Shown here: positions 7,301 to 12,811 of the stretch, in pieces
Numbering within the stretch: the first letter of the stretch is position 1
Layout of the letters: each line of letters opens with the position of its first letter
Origin: JANYIP01 sp031394045
GTDB lineage: Bacteria > Actinomycetota > Actinomycetes > Prado026
Direction: 5' to 3'
Length of the DNA: 12,811 nucleotides
Assembly: GCA_031394045.1 (NCBI GenBank)
Contig: JANMWN010000350.1
Location: forward strand, 1 to 12,811
The notes under the pieces: generated by a model
Told to the model about the DNA's origin: nothing
The model's input: the letters and a program-made list of their open reading frames with translations, nothing else
Database searches by the model: none
Program-made: the position numbers and the translations under genes

Positions 7301-7835
7301 TTGTGGCTCGCGTCTTCATGTCCTCGACGATCTCGCCGAGCAGATACTCAGTCTTGGGCAGCATGCGGGAATTCGGGAACGCCCTCGTCACGACGTCCAA
7401 TCCTTCTTCGACAGTGGTGAACCCGCAGATCCGGTAGAGCGTGCGAATGTCGTCGATGTCCGCGCCCGGTCGGGCTGACATGAGCTTCATCGCCAACAGG
7501 TATCGCGGCGACGCGACATCGACGCGCAGCGAGTCGGACTCAAAGAAAATCCGTGCATCAGGATCCTCCCCAGGGAGGAATCCCTTGACTGCAGCGTTGA
7601 GCCAGTCCTCGGCCAGGCCACGGTCCTCGGCGATGTCAGCTACAACGGACCTCACGATGTCCGTCGGCGCGAACATGGCATCAAGATCCCGGGTCGCCCG
7701 TCGGGCGTCGTAGGCCAACGCGATCGCGCCACCCCCGACGACAAAGAGATCGGCTGTTGCGCCTCGGAGGCTCAGCCGTCGAGACAGCTCCTCGAAGAGT
7801 TCGAGGATGGCCACGCGATCGAGGCTCTCGGTCAT
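7278..7835 (-). CDS. DUF6036-like nucleotidyltransferase-fold protein (possible toxin)
   Basis: A 185-aa protein from ATG 7835-7833; that ATG overlaps the previous stop as ATGA, so I prefer it to farther upstream starts in the open frame. It has the polymerase-beta-type nucleotidyltransferase pattern: VVGGGAIAL at 32-40, then DLD at 50-52 (Asp50, Asp52) and a third acidic residue in LRVDVASP (Asp106). ASPRYLLAMKLMSAR at 108-122 and GADIDDIRTL at 124-133 are typical of DUF6036 and related AbiEii/MenT-like proteins. The active site looks intact. Several codons (ATT TTC TTT around residues 97-99, and some GTT, GTA, GCT) are more A/T-rich than in the pur genes, a sign of acquisition. Probable toxin of a two-gene system or another NTP-using enzyme; its target is unknown. 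Confidence 0.85.
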   Translation of the reverse strand: MTESLDRVAILELFEELSRRLSLRGATADLFVVGGGAIALAYDARRATRDLDAMFAPTDIVRSVVADIAEDRGLAEDWLNAAVKGFLPGEDPDARIFFESDSLRVDVASPRYLLAMKLMSARPGADIDDIRTLYRICGFTTVEEGLDVVTRAFPNSRMLPKTEYLLGEIVEDMKTRATSEEPDRA

Positions 7836-8233
7836 ACCCGATGCAATCCGCCCGCACCGATGAACACGCCACGCTTGCGGAAGGAAAGAGGCGACTCGCG
7901 CAAGGCGAACGCCTGGAGCGCCGGAAGATCGTCGACAAACCACCAGTCGAGTGTGGTGCGCTCCTCCTGCCGCGCCCACTCCGGCACCCGCCAGCCGTCG
8001 CGCCGCGCCAGGTGCTCGGCAAGTGCGGCGAGGGCGGCGTCGACACGGTCGTCGCCGGTCAACGCTGGCTCGGCCTCGAACGCGGCGGCTGCTCGTTCGA
8101 CGCCGTGGAGGCGAAGCGCGCTCTCGTACAGGTCGATGGTCTGCAAGATGACATGCCGCCAGATCTGGGGCAGCGGCTCTCCGTCGCGGAGCATCTTCTG
8201 CGCGGTCTCGGCCGCATCGACGACAACCGTCAT
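7832..8233 (-). CDS. Conserved hypothetical protein, partner of the nucleotidyltransferase (antitoxin-like?)
   Basis: A 133-aa protein of unrecognised molecular function. Its ATG (8233-8231) overlaps the purQ stop and its TGA overlaps the next gene's ATG, both as ATGA, so it is co-translated with purQ and the nucleotidyltransferase. It begins with mainly helical sequence (about 5-50, DAAETAQKMLRDGEPLPQIW then LQTIDLYESALRLHG), has an Ala-rich helix with LAALAEHLARRDGW at about 68-81, and ends with a distinctive block WWFVDDLPALQAFALRE at 97-113 followed by SPLSFRKRGVFI at 114-125. I have an impression that this C-terminal block recurs in actinobacterial proteins beside such nucleotidyltransferases, but cannot check it here. 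No signal peptide, membrane segment or obvious helix-turn-helix. Gene order (small protein first, then nucleotidyltransferase) suits an antitoxin or activity partner; this is inference. Confidence 0.75.
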   Translation of the reverse strand: MTVVVDAAETAQKMLRDGEPLPQIWRHVILQTIDLYESALRLHGVERAAAAFEAEPALTGDDRVDAALAALAEHLARRDGWRVPEWARQEERTTLDWWFVDDLPALQAFALRESPLSFRKRGVFIGAGGLHRV

Positions 8234-8907
8234 GCGGACACCAGGGACTTGAGTACGGAGGTGAAGAACGCGAGGCCGTCGGTGGTCGGCCCGGTAAGGG
8301 TCTCGATGGCGTGCTCCGGGTGCGGCATCAGGCCGACCACGTTGCCGGCCGCGTTGGCGATACCGGCGATGTCGCGGCGGGAGCCGTTGGGGTTGAGGTC
8401 GAGGTAGCGGGCCACGACCCGGCCCTCGGCCTCGAGCTCGTCCAGCGTGCGCTCGTCAGCGACGTACCCGCCCTCGCCGTTCTTGAGCGGCACCACGATC
8501 TCTTGGCCCACCGCGTAGTCACCGGTCCACGCGGTGGACGTGGCCTCGATCCGCAGCCGCTGGTCGCGGCAGACGAAGTGCAAGGTGTCGTTGCGGGTCA
8601 GCGCGCCAGGGAGCAGGTGCGACTCGCACAGGATCTGGAACCCGTTGCAGATCCCCAGCACCGGCAGGCCCTCGTGGGCCGCCGCGACCAGGGTCTGCAT
8701 GACCGGCGAGAACCGGGAGATCGCGCCGCAGCGCAGGTAGTCGCCGTACGAGAAGCCGCCCGGAAGCACGACCGCGTCGACGCGCTGGAGCGAGCGGTCC
8801 TTGTGCCAGAGGGGTACCGCCTCTGCCCCGACCATCGTCACAGCCCGCTGGGCGTCGCGGTCGTCGAGCGAGCCGGGGAACGTCACGACCCCGATGCGCA
8901 GGGACAT
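8230..8907 (-). CDS. purQ: Phosphoribosylformylglycinamidine synthase, glutaminase subunit
   Basis: A 225-aa class I glutamine amidotransferase that supplies ammonia to PurL. The start is ATG 8907-8905, sharing one base with the purS stop (TGATG), the expected coupling. The conserved N-terminus IGVVTFPGSLDDRD (5-18) and PGGFSYGDYLRCGA (49-62) are present, and the catalytic triad is complete: nucleophile Cys87 in GICNGFQIL, with His196 and Glu198 in MPHPEHA. The frame is open well upstream of the ATG but that stretch overlaps purS and does not resemble the family. Its stop overlaps the next start by 4 nt. Length is normal. Confidence 0.97.
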   Translation of the reverse strand: MSLRIGVVTFPGSLDDRDAQRAVTMVGAEAVPLWHKDRSLQRVDAVVLPGGFSYGDYLRCGAISRFSPVMQTLVAAAHEGLPVLGICNGFQILCESHLLPGALTRNDTLHFVCRDQRLRIEATSTAWTGDYAVGQEIVVPLKNGEGGYVADERTLDELEAEGRVVARYLDLNPNGSRRDIAGIANAAGNVVGLMPHPEHAIETLTGPTTDGLAFFTSVLKSLVSA

Positions 8908-9152
8908 CAGGCCTCGACCCGCACCGTGTAGTCCTCGATCACCAGGTTCGCCAGCAGCGTCTCGGCCATCTCCTCGGCCCGGGCCTGGAGGGTGTCGTCG
9001 GCGGGTCCGTCGACCTCGATCTCGAACCGCTTGCCCTGGCGCACGCTCCCGACCCCCTCGAAGCCGAGCCGGCCGAGGGCGCCGAGCACGGCCTTGCCCT
9101 GCGGGTCGAGGATCTCCGGCTTGAGCATGACGTCGACGACGACGCGGGCCAC
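8907..9152 (-). CDS. purS: Phosphoribosylformylglycinamidine synthase, PurS subunit
   Basis: An 81-aa protein, the normal PurS size. PurS forms a small dimer that bridges PurL and PurQ and helps pass ammonia. The GTG start at 9152-9150 is set by GGGAG 6 nt upstream and by the family N-terminus ARVVVDVMLKPEILDPQG; the C-terminal LLANLVIEDYTVRVE also matches the family. The frame is open for about 500 nt upstream, but this lies antisense to the plus-strand reductase gene and is not PurS-like. First gene of the purS-purQ-purL cluster, only 48 bp from a divergent gene. Confidence 0.95.
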   Translation of the reverse strand: MARVVVDVMLKPEILDPQGKAVLGALGRLGFEGVGSVRQGKRFEIEVDGPADDTLQARAEEMAETLLANLVIEDYTVRVEA

Positions 9153-9200
9153 GAGGCGCTCCCAAGGAGTGAACGAGCGAGGAGTGGGTTCTGGGGATCG
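9153..9200. promoter_or_regulatory. Divergent intergenic region between purS and the Ddn-like gene
   Basis: Only 48 bp separate the two divergent starts, so at least one promoter probably reaches into the neighbouring coding region. The stretch contains the purS ribosome-binding site (GGGAG, minus strand 9163-9159). On the purS transcript CTCC-TTG-GGAG could fold into a 4-bp hairpin covering that site, and a second CACTCCT lies 15 nt farther upstream. I cannot identify -35/-10 boxes with confidence. Confidence 0.4.
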
Positions 9201-9740
9201 TTGCCCAGGATACTGGGCTTCGTGCGCAAGCGGACCTACGACCTCGCCATGCGGACGGTGCTGTCCTCGACCACCCGGGGGCACCGGGTCCTGTACCGGG
9301 TCTCGGGCGGCCGGCTCGGTCGACGCTTCCCGGGCGGCACACAGGTCGTGTGGATCAGCGCGCTCGGCCGCAGGTCGGGCCAGTGGCGGCGTACGCCCCT
9401 GCTCTCGGTCAGCGACCCGGCCGGCGCCCGCGAGGCTGGCCAGCAGCCGACGGGGTGGGTGGTGGCCGGCTCGAACGCGGGGCAGGCCAAGGTGCCGGCC
9501 TGGGTGTTCAACGTGCGCGAGAGCCCGGAGGGGTTCGTCGAGGTCGACGGCTCGCACTGGCGGGCCCGCTTCGAGGAGGTCAACGGCGACGAGCGCGACG
9601 AGCTGTACGGCCGGCTCACGCAGAGCTGGAAGGGCTTCGAGATGTACGCCGAGCACGCGGAGCGCTACATCCCGGTCTTCCGGGTCGTGCTCGGCGAACC
9701 GGTCAGCCCCGAGACTGCCAGGCCTGCCACGCCGAGCTGA
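9201..9740 (+). CDS. Nitroreductase/quinone reductase family (Ddn-like, F420-dependent) protein
   Basis: A 179-aa protein and the only plus-strand gene in the window. It matches the actinobacterial DUF385/Ddn family of split-beta-barrel proteins, many of which use reduced deazaflavin F420 to reduce quinones or nitro compounds. Visible family features: HRVLYRVSGGRLGRRFPGG at about 28-46, VVWISALGRRSGQWRRTPLL at 49-68 (the GRRSG...RTPL cofactor-binding pattern), VVAGSNAGQAKVPAWVFN at 87-104, and a late MYAEHAERYIPVFRV. The start is uncertain: TTG 9201 retains an N-terminal ILGFVRKRTYDLAM but has a GGGGA only 3 nt upstream; GTG 9222 would shorten the protein by seven residues. Its last 38 bp overlap galE tail to tail. 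Cofactor and substrate are inferred from family. Confidence 0.87.
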   Translation: MPRILGFVRKRTYDLAMRTVLSSTTRGHRVLYRVSGGRLGRRFPGGTQVVWISALGRRSGQWRRTPLLSVSDPAGAREAGQQPTGWVVAGSNAGQAKVPAWVFNVRESPEGFVEVDGSHWRARFEEVNGDERDELYGRLTQSWKGFEMYAEHAERYIPVFRVVLGEPVSPETARPATPS

Positions 9741-10665
9741 CGCAGTCGATCAACGTGCGGCGGCCGGCCCAACCGAGGTCGCGAGCGGCCAGGGCGCCGG
9801 ACGCGACGATGCGGGCCGGGTCTCCAGGTCGGCGGTCGGCCACCTCGGGGACGAAGTCGATGCCGGTGACCTCGGCCATCGCGGCCATGATCGCCAGCAC
9901 GCTCACCCCGTCGCCGCTGCCCAGGTTGTAGACCGGCTCGAGCGGGGTGCCGGCGTCCAGCGCGCGCGCCGCAGCCACGTGGGCATCGGCGACGTCGGCG
10001 ACGTGGACGTAGTCGCGTACGCAGGAGCCGTCCGGCGTCGGGTAGTCGGTGCCGCGTACGACCGGGGTACGTCCCTCGCTCAAAGCCTTGAGCACCAACG
10101 GGAACAGGTTGTGCGGGCTGGTGTCGTAGATGTCGGGGTAGCCCGATCCGACGACGTTGAAGTAGCGCAACGACGAGTGCCGCAGGCCGCTCACCCGCCC
10201 GACGTCGCGGATCAGCCACTCGCTGATCAGCTTGCTCTCGCCGTACGGGGACTCCGGCTTGTTCGGCAGGTCCTCGGTCACCAGGTCGACGTCGGGGGTG
10301 CCGTACACGGCGGCCGACGACGAGAACACCAGCCGGTCGACGCCCAGCTCGGTCATCGCGCCGAGCAGGACCTGGGCACCCGTCACGTTCTGCTCGTACG
10401 TGTGCAGGGGGCGCTCGACCGAGACGCCGGCGTACTTGTACCCGGCCAGGTGGATGACGCCGGTGCAGCCGTGGTCGGCGAGCGCGGCCCGCACGACCAC
10501 GGGGTCGACGACGGAGCCCTGGACGAAGGGCGTCACCGGGGTGACGAACGACCGGTGGCCGCTGGACAGGTCGTCGAGCACGACGACGGGGATGTCCTGC
10601 TCCTGCATGGCCCGCACCACGTGGGCGCCGATGTAGCCGGCGCCGCCGGTGATCAACCAGGTCAT
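9703..10665 (-). CDS. galE: UDP-glucose 4-epimerase-like NAD-dependent sugar epimerase
   Basis: A 320-aa extended short-chain dehydrogenase. The start is ATG 10665-10663, which overlaps the purC stop as ATGA, with AAGG 8 nt upstream. The NAD-binding ITGGAGYIGAHV at 5-16 gives Gly7-x2-Gly10-x2-Gly13; the acidic DDLSSGH at 31-37 follows. The catalytic set is intact: Ser117 in FSSSAAVYG and Tyr141-x3-Lys145 in YGESK. LRYFNVVGSG and the cofactor-side KYAGVSVERPL fit GalE, although the loop after YFN differs from classic GalE, so a related UDP-sugar epimerase is possible. It would interconvert UDP-glucose and UDP-galactose for cell-wall or capsule sugars. Being translationally joined to purC is unusual. 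The frame is open far upstream only because of base composition. Confidence 0.9.
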   Translation of the reverse strand: MTWLITGGAGYIGAHVVRAMQEQDIPVVVLDDLSSGHRSFVTPVTPFVQGSVVDPVVVRAALADHGCTGVIHLAGYKYAGVSVERPLHTYEQNVTGAQVLLGAMTELGVDRLVFSSSAAVYGTPDVDLVTEDLPNKPESPYGESKLISEWLIRDVGRVSGLRHSSLRYFNVVGSGYPDIYDTSPHNLFPLVLKALSEGRTPVVRGTDYPTPDGSCVRDYVHVADVADAHVAAARALDAGTPLEPVYNLGSGDGVSVLAIMAAMAEVTGIDFVPEVADRRPGDPARIVASGALAARDLGWAGRRTLIDCVSSAWQAWQSRG

Positions 10666-11516
10666 CCGAAGGACCTTCCCGTGAGCCGCTCGAAGGCCTC
10701 GACGTAGGTGGCGCGGGTGCGCTCGACGACCTCGTCGGGGAGCGGGGGCGGTGGCTCGCCGGAGGCGCGGCTCCAGCCGGAGGCCGCCGAGGTGAGCCAG
10801 TCGCGTACGTACTGCTTGTCGAACGAGGCCTGGGCGTGCCCGGGCTCCCACAGGCTGGCCGGCCAGAACCGGGACGAGTCCGGGGTGAGCACCTCGTCGG
10901 CCAGCACGATCGTGCCGTCGGGGCGCTGCCCGAACTCGAGCTTGGTGTCGGCGACGATTATCCCGCGACCATGGGCGATCTCTGCGGCCCTGGCGTAGAC
11001 CGCGAGGGTCAGGTCGCGAAGCTCCTCGGCGGTCTCCTTGCCGACGGTCTCGGCGACGTGGGCGAGGTCGACGTTCTCGTCGTGGTCGCCGAGCGCGGCC
11101 TTGGTCGCCGGCGTGAAGATCGGCTCCGGCAGCCTGGAGCCGTCGACCAGGCCCGGCGGCAGGTCGACCCCGCAGATGCTGCGCGTCTGGACGTACTCGG
11201 CGAGGGCCGACCCTGCGAGGTAGCCGCGCGCCACGCACTCGACCGGGAACATCTCCAGCGGCTCGCAGATCATCGCGCGGCCGGCAAACTCGGTGGGTAC
11301 GTCGATGCTGATCACGTGGTTGGGAACCAGGTCGGCCAGCTGGTCGAACCACCAGAGGCTGAGCTGGGTGAGGATCCGGCCCTTGTCGGGGATCTGCGTG
11401 GGCAGGACGTGGTCGTACGCCGAGATCCGGTCGCTGGCCACGAAGAGCAGCGCGCCGTCGGGCATCGAGTACAGGTCGCGCACCTTGCCGCTGTAGACGT
11501 GCGTGTAGGCGCTCAC
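10662..11516 (-). CDS. purC: Phosphoribosylaminoimidazole-succinocarboxamide synthase
   Basis: A 284-aa SAICAR synthetase, joining CAIR and aspartate with ATP in step 8 of IMP synthesis. The GTG start at 11516-11514 overlaps the purB stop by 4 nt (GTGA) and has no clear Shine-Dalgarno, so it depends on purB translation. Motifs: YSGKVRDLY at 8-16 (ATP-binding strand), SDRISAYDHVLP at 28-39, the signature MFPVECVARGYLAGSA at 89-104, ADTKLEFG at 189-196 and LADEVLTPDSSRFW at 205-218. Length and motifs match the roughly 290-residue bacterial/actinobacterial form. It precedes purB's product in the pathway but follows purB in the operon. Confidence 0.97.
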   Translation of the reverse strand: MSAYTHVYSGKVRDLYSMPDGALLFVASDRISAYDHVLPTQIPDKGRILTQLSLWWFDQLADLVPNHVISIDVPTEFAGRAMICEPLEMFPVECVARGYLAGSALAEYVQTRSICGVDLPPGLVDGSRLPEPIFTPATKAALGDHDENVDLAHVAETVGKETAEELRDLTLAVYARAAEIAHGRGIIVADTKLEFGQRPDGTIVLADEVLTPDSSRFWPASLWEPGHAQASFDKQYVRDWLTSAASGWSRASGEPPPPLPDEVVERTRATYVEAFERLTGRSFG

Positions 11517-12811
11517 AGGATCGCGCCGGGGACGTACGCGGCCGCCTCGGGGTGCTCCTTGGCCACGAGCTCGACACGGCTGACGACGGCGGCCACCTGG
11601 GCGGCGGCGGCACCGGTGAAGGACAGCGGGTCGGCGACCAGGCGGGCCAGGTCGTCGCGGGTCAGCCCGAGCCGCGGGTCGGCGGCGAACCGGTCGAACA
11701 GGTCATTGGCCTGCGCGCCCTGCTCGCGCATCTCGAGGGCGACCGACACGGCGTGCTCCTTGATCGCCTCGTGCGCGACCTCGCGGCCGACCCCGTGGCG
11801 TACGGCGGCCATCAGGACCTTGGTGGTGGCAAGGAACGGGAGGTACCGGGCCAGCTCGCGCTCGACCACCGCCGGGAAGACGCCGAACTCGTCGAGCACG
11901 GTCAGGAAGGTCTCGAAGAGGCCGTCGAGGGCGTAGAACGCGTCGGGCAGCGCCACCCGGCGGACCACCGAGCACGAGACGTCGCCCTCGTTCCACTGGT
12001 CGCCGGCCAGCTCGCCGACCATGGACAGGTAGCCGCGCAGGACCACAGCCAGGCCGTTGACCCGCTCGCAGGACCGGGTGTTCATCTTGTGCGGCATCGC
12101 GGACGAGCCGACCTGCCCGGCCTTGAACCCCTCGGTGACGGTCTCGTTGCCGGCCATCAGCCGGATCGTCGTGGCCAGCGACGACGGGCCGGCCGCGAGC
12201 TGGACCAGGGCCGACACGACGTCGAAGTCGAGCGAGCGCGGGTAGACCTGACCGACGCTGGCGAGCACGCGCGAGAAACCCAGGTGGGTGGCGACCCGCT
12301 GCTCGAGCTCGACCAGCTTGCCGGCGTCGCCGTCGAGCAGGTCCAGCTGGTCCTGGGCCGTACCCACCGGGCCCTTGATGCCACGCAGCGGGTACCGCTG
12401 GATCAGCTCCTCGAGCCGCTCGTACGCCACGAGCAGCTCCTCGGCCACGGAGGCGAACCGCTTGCCCAGCGTGGTCGCCTGGGCGGCGACGTTGTGCGAG
12501 CGGCCGGCGATCACGAGGTGGTCGTACTGGCCGGCCAGGGCGGCTAGCCGGACCAGCGCAGCGACGGTGCGGTCACGGACCAGCAGCAGGCTGGCCCTGA
12601 CCTGCAGCTGCTCGACGTTCTCGGTCAGGTCGCGGGAGGTCATGCCCTTGTGGATCTGCTCGAAGCCAGCCAGCGCGCTGAACTCCTCGATGCGCGCCTT
12701 GACGTCGTGCCGGGTGACCCGCTCGCGCGCGGCGATGCTCGCGAGGTCGACCTGGTCGACGACGGCGGCGTACGCCTCGAGCGCACCGTCGGGTACGTCC
12801 ACGCCGAGGTC
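11513..12811 (-). CDS. purB: Adenylosuccinate lyase, 5' end off the window
   Basis: 432 codons plus the stop are visible; the frame is open to the right edge, and roughly the first 40-45 residues are missing. The enzyme splits SAICAR (step 9 of IMP synthesis) and adenylosuccinate (AMP synthesis), releasing fumarate. The fumarate-lyase signature GSSAMPHKMN, with the mobile-loop catalytic Ser, is at about residue 235 of the visible part, and GRSHNVAAQATT about 130 residues earlier gives the catalytic His region; HKGMTSRDLTEN near residue 54 is the substrate-binding TS motif. A GTG at 12802 could be mistaken for a start, but the preceding residues continue the family sequence. Its stop overlaps the purC start by 4 nt. 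Confidence 0.96.
   Translation of the reverse strand, partial: DLGVDVPDGALEAYAAVVDQVDLASIAARERVTRHDVKARIEEFSALAGFEQIHKGMTSRDLTENVEQLQVRASLLLVRDRTVAALVRLAALAGQYDHLVIAGRSHNVAAQATTLGKRFASVAEELLVAYERLEELIQRYPLRGIKGPVGTAQDQLDLLDGDAGKLVELEQRVATHLGFSRVLASVGQVYPRSLDFDVVSALVQLAAGPSSLATTIRLMAGNETVTEGFKAGQVGSSAMPHKMNTRSCERVNGLAVVLRGYLSMVGELAGDQWNEGDVSCSVVRRVALPDAFYALDGLFETFLTVLDEFGVFPAVVERELARYLPFLATTKVLMAAVRHGVGREVAHEAIKEHAVSVALEMREQGAQANDLFDRFAADPRLGLTRDDLARLVADPLSFTGAAAAQVAAVVSRVELVAKEHPEAAAYVPGAIL

Noticed and set aside
4442..7420. Very long plus-strand open frame antisense to purL
   Set aside because: High-G+C coding DNA leaves the opposite strand open; the product is a low-complexity Arg/Gly/Ala/Val-rich string with no family motifs, while the minus strand encodes an intact PurL.
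7836..7979. 48-residue N-terminal extension of the nucleotidyltransferase
   Set aside because: It lies wholly inside the 133-aa gene in another frame, is Arg-rich and unlike the family; the ATGA overlap start at 7835 is more credible.
8230..9342. Extended purQ frame with an extra N-terminal domain
   Set aside because: The additional part is purS and the antisense of the reductase gene in another frame; PurQ begins at ATG 8907 with a normal N-terminus.
8992..10707. Long plus-strand open frame covering purS, the Ddn-like gene in a shifted frame, and galE antisense
   Set aside because: Crosses gene boundaries on both strands and lacks any family pattern; the in-frame 9201-9740 reading gives a clear Ddn-like protein.
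9703..11613. 636-residue frame suggesting a fusion upstream of galE
   Set aside because: The first half is purC read in a wrong frame; the real galE starts at ATG 10665, overlapping the purC stop, with the expected NAD-binding N-terminus.
1..12811. Possibility of CRISPR, tRNA, insertion sequence or prophage remains
   Set aside because: No regularly spaced repeats, cloverleaf sequence, transposase motif or paired terminal inverted repeats were seen on reading; the only repeats are short and local.

Overview
This window comes from the chromosome of a high-G+C actinobacterium. Gene style, frequent GTG starts and the family versions present suggest a Nocardioides-like member of the Propionibacteriales, but that placement is inference. 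Almost all genes lie on the minus strand, so transcription runs from the right end toward the left. I see no tRNA, rRNA, CRISPR array, insertion sequence or origin.

Right part (about 12811 to 9703): purB (5' end off the window), purC and a galE-like epimerase form a tightly coupled run in which each stop overlaps the next start by 4 nt. galE meets, tail to tail, a plus-strand gene of the F420-dependent nitroreductase/quinone reductase (Ddn-like) family, with a 38-bp coding overlap.

Middle (about 9152 to 4568): a second purine cluster, purS-purQ-[two accessory genes]-purL-SCP_3 gene. PurS, PurQ and small-type PurL are the three parts of FGAM synthetase, so five purine enzymes or subunits are visible (PurB, PurC, PurS, PurQ, PurL). 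Between purQ and purL sits a two-gene cassette: a 133-aa protein of unrecognised function, then a 185-aa nucleotidyltransferase-fold protein (DUF6036-like) with a complete GG...DxD...D active-site pattern. Both upstream joins of the cassette are 4-nt ATGA overlaps, and the nucleotidyltransferase gene uses more A/T-rich codons than its neighbours. It looks like a toxin-antitoxin-type or nucleotide-handling module captured inside the operon, and is the most interesting item in the window.

Left part (4406 to 1): a polyamine-type ABC import operon, potA (ATPase), potD-like lipoprotein, potB and potC (permeases), followed immediately by the start of a GNAT acetyltransferase that runs off the left edge. 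A 161-bp gap (4407 to 4567) separates it from the purine cluster and should carry its promoter; it holds several short symmetric sequences but no promoter I can call with confidence.
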